The translations under genes and the position numbers were made by a program. Positions 32,454 to 40,032 of a stretch of 40,668 nt of DNA are shown piece by piece. The DNA comes from Alphaproteobacteria bacterium (lineage in GTDB: Bacteria; Pseudomonadota; Alphaproteobacteria; Rhizobiales; BM303). The notes under the pieces were generated by a model. The model searched no databases. It was not told where the DNA came from and saw nothing but the letters and a program-made list of their open reading frames with translations. The stretch is from assembly GCA_024275895.1 (NCBI GenBank), contig JAJRYE010000103.1, positions 1 through 40,668 on the forward strand. Reading direction: 5' to 3'. Positions within the stretch are counted from its first letter, which is position 1. Each line of letters opens with the position of its first letter.

Positions 32454-33500
32454 TCAGCCTCCGGCGGCAAGGATAGCCGCGGTAATGGCGTCTTTATCAA
32501 GACGGGCCTCGCCGATGACGACTAGGGCGGTTTGGCGTTTTTCGCCATTTTTCCATTCGCGGTCAAAATAGGCGTCGATGCGCGGGCCAACCGCCTGGAT
32601 CACCAGCCGCATGGGTTTGCCGGTTACGGCGGCAAAGCCTTTCAGGCGTAAAATGCCGTGTTCGGCAAGGACGGGTTTGAGGTTTCGGGTGAAGAGTTTA
32701 TGGTCCGGGATCTCGCCCGGATCAACGGCAAAGCTGGTAAAATCATCATGGTCGTGATGGTGCTCGCCGCTGGCGCTTTCGTGATTTGAAAGACGCCCGT
32801 CATCTTCCGCCCTCGCCTCGATGCCGATAAGGATTTCAGGCGGGAGTTTGCCATGAGCAGCGCGGATGATGGACGTGCCGCCGCGCATCTGGTCTTTAAT
32901 CTCGTTTTCAATCTGCGATGCGGTTTCGTCCGCAATCAGATCGGTCTTGTTCATGATAATCAGATCGGCGCAATTGACCTGATCTTCAAACAGCTCGCCC
33001 AGCGGGGTTTCATGATCAAGCATGTCATCGGCCTGCCGCACGGCCTGAATTTGCGCCTCGTTCTGCGTCACCCTGCCCAGCGCCAGGGCGGCGGCGTCAA
33101 CAAGAGTGACCACCGCGTCAACGGTAACGCGAGTTTTGATTTCTGGCCAGTTAAAGGCGCGCACCAGCGGTTGCGGCAGCGCCAGGCCAGAGGTTTCGAT
33201 CACGATATATTCCGGTGGATTTTCACGCTCCAGCAGTTTTTCCATGGTGGGGATGAAATCCTCCGCCACGGTGCAGCAGATACAGCCATTGGCCAGTTCG
33301 ATTATATCATCATCACAGCAATCTTCATTGCCGCAGGCCTTGAGCATTTCACCGTCGATACCCACATCGCCGAACTCATTGACGATCAGCGCGATGCGGC
33401 GGCCAGCGGCATTTTCAATCAGGTGGCGGATCAAGGTGGTCTTCCCCGCGCCGAGAAATCCGGTGATCACGGTGGCGGGAATTTTGCGAGCATCAGGCAT
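32454..33500 (-). CDS. cobW: CobW, G3E-family metal-trafficking GTPase
   Basis: CobW is a 348-residue G3E GTPase thought to deliver Co(II) to the cobaltochelatase. The P-loop GFLGAGKTT (14-22) and the metal-binding motif CICC (Cys73, Cys75, Cys76) are present, with an additional CGNEDCC cluster at 56-62 and a GEHHHDHDD histidine patch in the linker before the C-terminal domain. These cysteines and histidines support metal binding. The gene lies directly between cobP and cobN, two and three bases from each, which fits cobalt hand-off to CobN. Confidence 0.95.
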   Translation of the reverse strand: MPDARKIPATVITGFLGAGKTTLIRHLIENAAGRRIALIVNEFGDVGIDGEMLKACGNEDCCDDDIIELANGCICCTVAEDFIPTMEKLLERENPPEYIVIETSGLALPQPLVRAFNWPEIKTRVTVDAVVTLVDAAALALGRVTQNEAQIQAVRQADDMLDHETPLGELFEDQVNCADLIIMNKTDLIADETASQIENEIKDQMRGGTSIIRAAHGKLPPEILIGIEARAEDDGRLSNHESASGEHHHDHDDFTSFAVDPGEIPDHKLFTRNLKPVLAEHGILRLKGFAAVTGKPMRLVIQAVGPRIDAYFDREWKNGEKRQTALVVIGEARLDKDAITAAILAAGG

Positions 33501-33503
33501 GTT

Positions 33504-34022
33504 TTAACTCTGTTTCAGGGTGAGGGGCAAACCGGCGCTCATTAAGACAACATAACCGGCCCGCTGCGCAAGTCTTTGATTGAGCTTGCCCTGATAATCG
33601 CGAAAGGCGCGGGCGGCGGCGTTTTCCGGCACCACGCCAAGCCCCACTTCCGATGAGACCAGAACCACCTTGCCGCGCGACTGGTTCAGGGCCTCCAGCA
33701 GCCGGCCGCATTCGGCCTCCACCTGCCGTCCCGCCAGCATCAGATTGGACAGCCACAAGGTCAGGCAATCCACCATCACCATATGGCCGGGCAGGGCGTT
33801 GTCCGTTATGGCGGCGGCAAGATCGATCTCTTCTTCGATCGTGATCCATTCCCTGCCGCGGCGTTCGCGGTGGATTTTGATGCGGGCCCGCATTTCGGCG
33901 TCACCGGCGGCGGCGGTGGCAAGATAGAGCGGCTTGAGGCCGGAGCGCAGGGTGAGGTTTTCGGCAAATTCGCTTTTGCCCGAACGTGCGCCGCCCAGAA
34001 TGAGCGAGAGGGATGGGGGCAT
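33504..34022 (-). CDS. cobP: CobP/CobU, adenosylcobinamide kinase/adenosylcobinamide-phosphate guanylyltransferase
   Basis: This bifunctional enzyme phosphorylates adenosylcobinamide and then attaches GMP for nucleotide-loop assembly. The 172-residue protein begins PPSLSLILGGARSGKSEFAE with the family P-loop; RRGREWITIEEEIDL and DCLTLWLSNL are further motifs. An ATG at 34031 would add three residues. It heads the leftward cobP-W-N-O-Q operon and diverges from cobT. Confidence 0.94.
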   Translation of the reverse strand: MPPSLSLILGGARSGKSEFAENLTLRSGLKPLYLATAAAGDAEMRARIKIHRERRGREWITIEEEIDLAAAITDNALPGHMVMVDCLTLWLSNLMLAGRQVEAECGRLLEALNQSRGKVVLVSSEVGLGVVPENAAARAFRDYQGKLNQRLAQRAGYVVLMSAGLPLTLKQS

Positions 34023-34044
34023 GGGATGCATCTTTCAAAGCCGG

Positions 34045-34095
34045 TTTTCAGGTTGGGCAACTTTTCAGGTTGACTCTTAATCTGATTCTCGAGTC
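34045..34095. repeat. Direct repeat and inverted repeat between cobP and cobT
   Basis: The 11-base sequence TTTTCAGGTTG occurs at 34045-34055 and again at 34062-34072, a 17-base period. The second copy runs into an inverted repeat, GACTC (34072-34076) with GAGTC (34091-34095). All lie in the 85-base divergent region between the cobP and cobT start codons. They could be regulator sites for the B12 genes, but no known consensus is recognised. Confidence 0.5.
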
Positions 34096-34107
34096 TTTTG
34101 ACAAACT

Positions 34108-35121
34108 ATGATCAGGAACGCAGCACAATTCAACTCATGGGCGGATGATATGCCGCTCGCCGATGCAGAGGCTATTCAAAACGCGCGGGCGCGTCAGGGG
34201 CAGCTTACCAAACCGCCCGGCTCGCTGGGGCGGCTGGAGGATCTTGCCTGCTGGATGGTGGGCTGGCAGAGGCGCGAAAAACCCCGGGCCGATAAAGTGC
34301 AGGTGGTTGTCTTTGCCGGCAATCACGGTGTGGCGGCGCGAGGGGTTTCGGCTTTTCCGGCGGAAGTTACGGTGCAGATGGTGGCCAATTTTGAAGCCGG
34401 AGGGGCAGCGATCAATGCGCTTTGCAATGCATTTGGCCATGATATGCGCGTAATCCCGCTTGAGCTTGAGCGCCCGACCCAGGATTTCACAAGGGGGGCG
34501 GCATTAAGCGAAGAGGAATGCCTTGCGGCGCTGAATGCCGGCGCGGCGGTGGTGGATGGCGGCGGCGATATCGTGGTGTTCGGCGAGATGGGCATTGGCA
34601 ATACCACATCGGCCAGCGCGCTGGCGGCGGCGGTTTTTGGCGGCTGCGGCAGCGACTGGGCCGGGGCCGGAACCGGCCATGATGCGACGGGGATAAGATT
34701 AAAAGCGCAGGTTGTCAATGAGGCGCTGGCGCTGCATGAAGCTTATCTTGATACGCCGTTTGAGATTTTACGCCGTCTGGGCGGGCGCGAGATCGCGGCG
34801 ATCGCAGGGGCGATTATCGCCGCGCGGGCAAAACGCATTCCGGTGGTGCTTGACGGGTTTATCGCCTGCGCTGCGGCGGGCGTTTTAACGCCGGGCAATG
34901 AGGATGCGTTGGCGCACTGCGTCGCCGGGCATGTCTCGGCCGAGGGCGGGCACAAGAATATGCTGGCAAAACTGGGGCTCATTCCGTTGCTTGATCTGGG
35001 CATGCGGCTGGGCGAGGGCAGCGGCGCGGCGCTGGCGGTGCAGGTGCTCAAGGCCGCCGCCACCACCCATGGCCAGATGGCGACCTTTGCCGAAGCGGGT
35101 GTTTCGGACCAGGAGGCATGA
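34108..35121 (+). CDS. cobT: CobT, nicotinate-nucleotide:dimethylbenzimidazole phosphoribosyltransferase
   Basis: This 337-residue enzyme activates the lower-ligand base to its alpha-ribotide. ARARQGQLTKPPGSLGRLE is the N-terminal signature, VFAGNHGVAARGVSAFP binds nicotinate mononucleotide, and Glu303 in MRLGEGSGAA is the catalytic Glu. The start is uncertain because no good ribosome-binding site precedes ATG 34108; an in-frame ATG at 34150 is possible. The stop overlaps the cobS start (ATGA). No bluB for base synthesis lies in the window. Confidence 0.94.
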   Translation: MIRNAAQFNSWADDMPLADAEAIQNARARQGQLTKPPGSLGRLEDLACWMVGWQRREKPRADKVQVVVFAGNHGVAARGVSAFPAEVTVQMVANFEAGGAAINALCNAFGHDMRVIPLELERPTQDFTRGAALSEEECLAALNAGAAVVDGGGDIVVFGEMGIGNTTSASALAAAVFGGCGSDWAGAGTGHDATGIRLKAQVVNEALALHEAYLDTPFEILRRLGGREIAAIAGAIIAARAKRIPVVLDGFIACAAAGVLTPGNEDALAHCVAGHVSAEGGHKNMLAKLGLIPLLDLGMRLGEGSGAALAVQVLKAAATTHGQMATFAEAGVSDQEA

Positions 35122-35888
35122 TCGCCAGGTTGCATTTGTTTATGACCGCGCGCCGCGTCGAGTTTTACAGCGCCTTTACCCTGCTGACCCGCATCCCGCT
35201 CCCCGGCATTGATTGCAAGCCCGTACCCCAGGGCCGGGCGCTGTGGGCCTATCCGCTTGTGGGGGCGTTGATCGGCTCTTTTGGCGCCACGGCCTTTATT
35301 CTTGCCGGCATGATCGGTTTGCCGGGGGTTCTGGCGGCTGTCGCGGCTCTTGCGGCAACGGTTCTGGTCAGCGGCGCGCTGCATGAGGACGGGCTCTCTG
35401 ATACGGCCGACGGGCTGGGCGGCGGCCGCACGGCGCAGGACAAGCTGCGAATCATGCGCGATTCAAATCAGGGGGTTTACGGTTCTCTTGCCCTGATGCT
35501 TTCGCTGGCCGCGCGCGGCGGGGCGATTATTGCCCTCGGGGCGGCGTCGCCGCTGGCGCTGATTGCCGCTCATGCCATCTCGCGCGGTGTGCTGGCGGTG
35601 CCCATGCGCCGGATCGATGCCGTGCGCCGCGACGGGATTACAGCCGAGGCGGGGCGGCCTTCTTATATCACGGTTCTGGCTGCGCTGGTTCTGGCAGCGC
35701 TCATTGCCGGTTTACTGCTGGGTGCGCAAAGCGCGCAGATTGTTCTTCTTCTGGCCATTGGTGCGGCTTTTGGCGTGGCCTGGCTGGCGCGGCGGCATGT
35801 GGGCGGGCTAACGGGCGATGTTCTGGGGGCGGCGCAGCAGGCGGCAGAAGTCGTTGTATTATGGAGTCTTACGCTGACTCTCAGCTGA
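35118..35888 (+). CDS. cobS: CobS/CobV, cobalamin (5'-phosphate) synthase
   Basis: This 256-residue polytopic membrane enzyme joins adenosyl-GDP-cobinamide to the alpha-ribotide, completing adenosylcobalamin (phosphate). The acidic metal-binding loop HEDGLSDTADGLGGG and FYSAFTLLTRIPLPG are family hallmarks. It is coupled to cobT by a four-base overlap and ends the B12 region. No terminator is evident before the ABC transporter genes that follow. Confidence 0.94.
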   Translation: MIARLHLFMTARRVEFYSAFTLLTRIPLPGIDCKPVPQGRALWAYPLVGALIGSFGATAFILAGMIGLPGVLAAVAALAATVLVSGALHEDGLSDTADGLGGGRTAQDKLRIMRDSNQGVYGSLALMLSLAARGGAIIALGAASPLALIAAHAISRGVLAVPMRRIDAVRRDGITAEAGRPSYITVLAALVLAALIAGLLLGAQSAQIVLLLAIGAAFGVAWLARRHVGGLTGDVLGAAQQAAEVVVLWSLTLTLS

Positions 35889-35904
35889 AAACATGACTCT
35901 TTTC

Positions 35905-35933
35905 TTGCAGAGAAGGTCAAAGCGGGGCATGAT
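35905..35933 (+). promoter_or_regulatory. Candidate promoter for the amino acid ABC transporter
   Basis: TTGCAG (35905-35910, five of six -35 bases) and CATGAT (35928-35933, four of six -10 bases) are separated by 17 bases. They lie in the 113-base gap between cobS and the ATPase gene. The call rests only on the match and position. Confidence 0.35.
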
Positions 35934-36001
35934 CCTTTTTTACAAAAACAAAAGCAGGCAGAAGTCTGGCGGACAAGGTAAAAGGGAGCATCACAAGGAT
36001 C

Positions 36002-36775
36002 GTGGATGCACAGGTTCCAGCGGTAGAGGTGCGCGGGCTGCACAAGAGTTTTGGCGCACTGCACGTCCTGAAGGGGATAGACATGCGCGCCCACAGAGGC
36101 GACGTCATCTCCATTATCGGCTCATCGGGCTCGGGGAAGAGCACATTGTTGCGCTGCATCAATATGCTCGAGATTCCCAATCAGGGCGATGTGCTGGTGG
36201 GGGGCGAGCAGATTTCCCTCATCAAGGCCAGAGGCGACGAGCGCCAGCCGGGCGATCATGCCCAGGTCAACCGCATCCGCACCCAGCTTGGCATGGTGTT
36301 CCAGAATTTCAATTTATGGTCCCATATGAGCGTGCTTGAGAATATCATCGAAGCGCCGGTGCATGTTCTGGGGCGTTCCAAAAAGGAAATGAAGCAACTG
36401 GCGGGTGAATTGCTGGAAAAGGTCGGGATTGCGGAAAAATCCGACCATTTTCCGGCCCAGCTTTCGGGCGGCCAGCAGCAGCGCGCCGCGATTGCCCGGG
36501 CGCTGGCGATGGAGCCGGATGTGCTGCTTTTTGACGAGCCGACTTCAGCGCTTGATCCTGAACTTGTCGGCGAGGTGCTCAGGGTGATAAGGGCGCTGGC
36601 GGATGAGGGGCGCACCATGATCCTTGTCACCCATGAGATGGGCTTTGCGCGCGAGGTCTCGTCCCATATCCTGTTTTTGCATGAGGGGCTGATCGAGGAG
36701 GAGGGGCCGCCGGGACAGCTTTTTGAAAATCCCAAATCGGAGCGGTGCGCCCAGTTTCTGGCCACCAATTTTTAA
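36002..36775 (+). CDS. Polar amino acid ABC transporter ATPase (HisP/ArtP-like)
   Basis: This 257-residue ATPase energises the importer encoded downstream. Walker A is [12 protein letters not shown], the signature is LSGGQQQR and Walker B is [26 protein letters not shown] matches HisP-type ATPases of the lysine/arginine/ornithine/histidine system. Translation probably starts at GTG 36002, with AAGGA two bases upstream, which is unusually close, or GGGAG 13 bases upstream. It is the first gene of the ATPase-receptor-permease-permease operon. Confidence 0.93.
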   Translation: MDAQVPAVEVRGLHKSFGALHVLKGIDMRAHRGDVISIIGSSGSGKSTLLRCINMLEIPNQGDVLVGGEQISLIKARGDERQPGDHAQVNRIRTQLGMVFQNFNLWSHMSVLENIIEAPVHVLGRSKKEMKQLAGELLEKVGIAEKSDHFPAQLSGGQQQRAAIARALAMEPDVLLFDEPTSALDPELVGEVLRVIRALADEGRTMILVTHEMGFAREVSSHILFLHEGLIEEEGPPGQLFENPKSERCAQFLATNF

Positions 36776-36807
36776 AACCTTTAACCAACCAGACGGGAGT
36801 AGAAGAG

Positions 36808-37587
36808 ATGAAAAAACTGATATTATCCGCAATCGCGGCAATGATGGTGCTGGGTGCCGGATCGGCCATGGCCGAGAAAATGAAAGTGCGCATGGGCACG
36901 GAAGGGGCGTATCCTCCGTTCAATTTCATTGACAAAAACGGCAAGCTGCAGGGCTTTGATATTGATATCGGCAATGCGATCTGCAAGGCGGCCAATTTTG
37001 AGTGCACATGGGTGACCCAGGACTGGGACGGCATTATCCCCGGATTGATTGCGGAGAAATACGACACTATCATTGCCTCCATGTCGATCACCGACGAGCG
37101 CAAGAAAAAGGTCGATTTCAGCAATAAATATTACACCACCCCGGCGCGCTTCGTGACCTCGGCCAAGAACGCCAAGATGAAATTTTCCAAAGACGCACTC
37201 AAGGGCAAGACGATCGGGGTTCAGTCCTCGACCATCCATGAGAATTTCGTGCGCGACAATTTCGGCAAAATCGCCAAGATCAAATCCTATGACAAGCAGG
37301 AACAGGCCAATCTTGATCTGAAAGCGGGCCGGGTTGATTTTGTGCTCGCCGATGCGGTAGCGCTTGATGACGGCTTCCTGAAAACGCCAGCGGGCAAGGG
37401 CTTTGTGTTTGTCGGCCCGAATTATACCGACAAGAAATGGTTTGGCGACGGGGCCGGAATTGCCATCCGCAAGGGCGAAGACAAGCTGCGAAAGGCGCTT
37501 AATGCCGCCATTGACAAAATCCGCGCCGATGGCACCTATGCCAGGATCAACGCCAAATACTTTGACTTTGATGTCTATGGCGACTGA
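36808..37587 (+). CDS. Polar amino acid ABC transporter substrate-binding protein
   Basis: This 259-residue periplasmic receptor has a clear signal peptide (KKLILSAIAAMMVLGAG, cleavage after SAMA) and the family core GTEGAYPPFNFIDKNGKLQG followed by GFDIDIGNAIC. It resembles lysine/arginine/ornithine/histidine or opine receptors. I chose ATG 36808 because GGGAG lies nine bases upstream and the signal peptide begins there; a longer frame from 36745 would overlap the ATPase gene. The conserved basic-amino-acid pattern suggests Arg, Lys, ornithine or His as ligands, but specificity is not proven. Confidence 0.93.
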   Translation: MKKLILSAIAAMMVLGAGSAMAEKMKVRMGTEGAYPPFNFIDKNGKLQGFDIDIGNAICKAANFECTWVTQDWDGIIPGLIAEKYDTIIASMSITDERKKKVDFSNKYYTTPARFVTSAKNAKMKFSKDALKGKTIGVQSSTIHENFVRDNFGKIAKIKSYDKQEQANLDLKAGRVDFVLADAVALDDGFLKTPAGKGFVFVGPNYTDKKWFGDGAGIAIRKGEDKLRKALNAAIDKIRADGTYARINAKYFDFDVYGD

Positions 37588-37601
37588 TCATACTGATCTT
37601 G

Positions 37602-37628
37602 TCTCTCCCCCTCGTTCAGGGGGAGAGA
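37602..37628 (+). promoter_or_regulatory. Perfect hairpin overlapping the ribosome-binding site of the first permease gene
   Basis: TCTCTCCCCCT (37602-37612) and AGGGGGAGAGA (37618-37628) form a perfect 11-pair stem with a five-base loop. It lies between the receptor stop (37587) and the permease GTG (37633). The only Shine-Dalgarno-like sequence, GGGGGAGAG, is inside the right arm. No T-run follows, so it is not a standard terminator. It may protect the upstream mRNA and lower permease translation, or be a dispersed palindromic repeat. Confidence 0.7.
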
Positions 37629-37632
37629 TCGC

Positions 37633-38334
37633 GTGAATCTTTTTGATTTTGCCGGTTACGGGGATGAAATCTGGCGCGGGGTTATGCTGACGCTTGGCGT
37701 TGGCGGCGGGGCGCTTGTCGTGGCGGTCCTCTTCGGCCTTCTCGGCGCGGCGGGTAAACTCTCAAATCACTGGATGACACAAAAACTGGCCTTCCTTTAC
37801 ACAACGCTGGTGCGCGGTATTCCGGAACTGGTGCTGATTATCGTGCTGTATTACGGCGTGCCTACCCTGGTGCAAAACCTTGTCCGGCTGTCCGTTCCTG
37901 GCTACCGGCTTGATTTCAATCCGGTGGTTACGGCGGTTGTCGTCATCGGTCTGATTTACGGCGCCTTTATGACGGAAGTTTTCCGCGGCGCTTTTCTGGC
38001 TGTTCCGGGGGGGCAGATGGAGGCGGCGCGCGCCTTTGGTATGAGCCGTTTCAAGACCTTCTGGCGCATTCATATGCCGCAAATGTGGCGTTTTGCCCTG
38101 CCGGGGATCGGCAATGTGTGGATGGTGCTGATCAAGGCGACCGCCCTTGTCTCGGTGATCGGGCTGAAAGATACGCTTTACTGGTCGGGCAAGGCGGGCG
38201 AGGCCCTGCATGAGCCTTTCAAGTTTCTCCTGATTGCAGCGATGATCTTTTTGGGCATCACTTTTGTTTCCGAGCAATTGTTCCGCTATGCCGAAAGCCG
38301 CGCCCAGCGCGGGGTGGAAAAGGTGAGGCATTAG
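37633..38334 (+). CDS. Polar amino acid ABC transporter permease (HisQ-like)
   Basis: This 233-residue inner-membrane permease has about five hydrophobic helices and the cytoplasmic EAA loop EAARAFGMSRFKTFWR, which docks to the ATPase. LVRGIPELVLIIVLYYG is typical of the HisQ/ArtQ branch. The start is GTG 37633. Its ribosome-binding site lies inside a stable hairpin. It forms the membrane pore with the second permease, six bases downstream. Confidence 0.92.
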   Translation: MNLFDFAGYGDEIWRGVMLTLGVGGGALVVAVLFGLLGAAGKLSNHWMTQKLAFLYTTLVRGIPELVLIIVLYYGVPTLVQNLVRLSVPGYRLDFNPVVTAVVVIGLIYGAFMTEVFRGAFLAVPGGQMEAARAFGMSRFKTFWRIHMPQMWRFALPGIGNVWMVLIKATALVSVIGLKDTLYWSGKAGEALHEPFKFLLIAAMIFLGITFVSEQLFRYAESRAQRGVEKVRH

Positions 38335-38340
38335 GGGCGC

Positions 38341-39078
38341 ATGGATTTTGAGCTGATTGCAAAATCATTTCCCGCCCTTATGACCGGGGCGGGCATGACC
38401 TTGTTGCTGACCATAATTTCAGCGCCTCTGGGACTGGCGCTGGCATTGCCGCTGGCCATCGCCCGGCTCTCAAAACGCAGCTGGCTGCGCCGCCCGGCGC
38501 ATGCTTTCATCTATGTCTTTCGCGGTACGCCCCTTCTTATCCAGCTTTATCTGGTCTATTTCGGCCTGGGGCAGTTCCATGACACGCTTAAAGCCTGGGG
38601 GATATGGTGGTTTTTCCGCGATGAGCTTTATTGCGCCTTGTTTGTGCTGGTTCTCAATACCGGCGCCTATTCGGCCGAGATTTTCCGCGGCGCCATTGCC
38701 GGGGTTCCGGCCGGTCATATCGAGGCGGCGCTGGCGGCGGGGATGAGCTGGTTTACAAGGCTGCGGCGCATTATTCTGCCCAGCGCCTTCCGCATCGCCT
38801 GGCCGGCCTATACCAATGAGGTGGTGTTTCTCATGCAGGCGACGTCGCTTGTCTCGCTTTTGACGGTCACTGAATTGTTCCGCTCGGCCAAGATTATCGC
38901 CGTGCGCACTTTTGATATCTATTCCATGTATATTACCGTCGGGCTGATTTATCTGGTCATATCCTACGGCATAATTCTTGCTTTCGGCATGGTTGAAAAA
39001 CACCTCATGCGCCATACGCGCCAGCCGGGCGGCAAAAAATCCCTGCACCAACGCGCCTTCGCGGTGCTCACCCGTTAG
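38341..39078 (+). CDS. Polar amino acid ABC transporter permease (HisM-like)
   Basis: This 245-residue permease is the second membrane subunit. YVFRGTPLLIQLYLVYFGLG and the EAA loop EAALAAGMSWFTRLRRI are the signatures of the HisM/ArtM branch. It follows the first permease by six bases and ends the operon. The 3' flank has no convincing terminator; instead, the remnant of a mobile element begins 15 bases later. Confidence 0.92.
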   Translation: MDFELIAKSFPALMTGAGMTLLLTIISAPLGLALALPLAIARLSKRSWLRRPAHAFIYVFRGTPLLIQLYLVYFGLGQFHDTLKAWGIWWFFRDELYCALFVLVLNTGAYSAEIFRGAIAGVPAGHIEAALAAGMSWFTRLRRIILPSAFRIAWPAYTNEVVFLMQATSLVSLLTVTELFRSAKIIAVRTFDIYSMYITVGLIYLVISYGIILAFGMVEKHLMRHTRQPGGKKSLHQRAFAVLTR

Positions 39079-39092
39079 AGTATCCATATTAA

Positions 39093-39212
39093 TCAAGCCC
39101 TGTTATTGACCCACATTCTGTCGTTCTTAACGAGTGCATTTGCGAGGATGATGAGCTTTCGCATGATGGCGGTTATGGCGACTTTTGATGGTTTTTGGGC
39201 TTCGGTGCGGCG
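39093..39212 (-). pseudogene. Remnant resembling the C-terminus of an IS110-family transposase
   Basis: On the reverse strand the frame ending at the stop 39095-39093 reads KPSKVAITAIMRKLIILANA followed by LVKNDRMW and a short tail. This is the pattern of the extreme C-terminal helix of IS110-type transposases (Lys-Pro...Arg-Lys-Leu...Leu-Asn/Asn-Ala...Trp). No catalytic domain remains. It is joined, one frame away, to the broken serine recombinase upstream on the same strand, suggesting deletion between two elements. Confidence 0.6.
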
Positions 39213-39219
39213 AGCCTTG

Positions 39220-39651
39220 TCATTCAAGGTTTCCGTCAGATTTGTCACCTGTTCGCGGTCGATCCGCACCAGTTCCGCCTTGGCGGCCTCGATCGGGGCG
39301 TTCTTGTTGATGCGGATTTGGTTCGTCTTTGGAAAGGGTGACGATCTTGACCCCGGCGAAGCTCAGACGCTTGTAGATGCCGGCGATGTCTTCCTGATTG
39401 CGAGAGAGGCGGTCGAGGGCTTCGGCAAGGATAAGGATGATGTCGAACTTGCCGGCCATGGCGTCCTGAAGCAGCATTTGCACGCTCGGTCGCATCAGGG
39501 TCGCGCCCGAGCTGCCGTGATCCGTATAACTGTTATGGACCCGTCAGTCTTCCTTGTCGGCGCGTTCCTGACAGAGGCGGATTTGATCTTCGATCGAGGC
39601 GTCGCGCTGCATGTCGGTGGAATAGCGTGCGTAGATGGCAATGGCCGTCAT
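39220..39651 (-). pseudogene. Broken serine recombinase (resolvase/invertase family), N-terminal catalytic part
   Basis: From ATG 39651 the reverse strand encodes TAIAIYARYSTDMQRDASIE, the start of a large serine recombinase with the nucleophile Ser in ARYSTD. A TGA at 39546-39544 interrupts it where homologues normally have a Trp codon. The same frame then continues with NSYTDHGSSGA, EALDRLSRNQEDIAGIYKR and FAGVKIVTLSK before homology ends near 39345. The rest of the catalytic domain, the recombinase domain and the zinc-ribbon region are missing. An in-frame ILIL duplication before AEALDRL also looks non-native. The gene cannot make a functional enzyme without stop suppression. It marks a former integrated element. 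Confidence 0.85.
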
Positions 39652-39821
39652 CGATCGTCTCCCTGATCCGGCGGGGTTTTCCCGTCTTTCTGAAGACGGT
39701 CATAATCCTTCTCCGCCGCAGCACACGCAAGAAATTTGACCAGTTCGACCAAACGCGGGTCGAGATCGGCCCTGTTGCACGGGGCCTTACGCCGCTTCAA
39801 ATTGTCGTTTCGCCGTTCCAT
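39648..39821 (-). CDS. Small protein of unknown function, coupled to the broken recombinase
   Basis: This frame of 57 residues starts at ATG 39821 and ends with TGA overlapping the recombinase ATG (ATGA), a coupling typical of mobile-element operons. It is highly charged, with RADLDPRLVELVKFLACAAA as a likely helix. I do not recognise a domain. A small gene in this position is, by recollection, common upstream of such recombinases. A longer in-frame start at 39860 is possible. Function unknown. Confidence 0.55.
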   Translation of the reverse strand: MERRNDNLKRRKAPCNRADLDPRLVELVKFLACAAAEKDYDRLQKDGKTPPDQGDDR

Positions 39822-39894
39822 GCTGACAGCATGGCGCAACGGCGGGCGGAAAAACCTCATGCGAACCTTGCAGCAAGCTTGTTACTGAGCATGT

Positions 39895-39986
39895 ATCATA
39901 TTTCACGATAGAAACAATATCAATATCAAATTTCATGTAATATGGTTTGAAATATCGTTTTTCATGATATAGAATCAAATTTCATG
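39895..39986 (+). repeat. Direct repeats of an AT-rich 13-mer around the fic promoter
   Basis: ATCAAATTTCATG occurs identically at 39925-39937 and 39974-39986, and a two-mismatch copy, ATCATATTTCACG, lies at 39895-39907. One perfect copy is upstream of the -35 box and the other overlaps the -10 box and start region of the predicted fic promoter. An ATATC/GATAT inverted repeat (39952-39956 and 39966-39970) lies between them. The arrangement looks like a multi-site operator. Confidence 0.65.
39947..39975 (+). promoter_or_regulatory. Sigma-70-type promoter for the Fic gene
   Basis: TTGAAA (39947-39952) and TAGAAT (39970-39975) are each one base from consensus and are exactly 17 bases apart. The predicted start is near 39982, leaving a leader of about 50 bases with AGGGGAGGG (40013-40021) before ATG 40033. 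The 211-base region 39822-40032 around it holds no gene and is markedly more AT-rich than the rest of the window. Confidence 0.65.
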
Positions 39987-40032
39987 GCATTTGACAGTTT
40001 TTGCCAAAATTCAGGGGAGGGAACCGTTTTTC

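Noticed and set aside
39106-39666. Long rightward open frame of 186 codons
   Set aside because: It is antisense to the recombinase remnant, whose reverse-strand reading matches a known family in detail.
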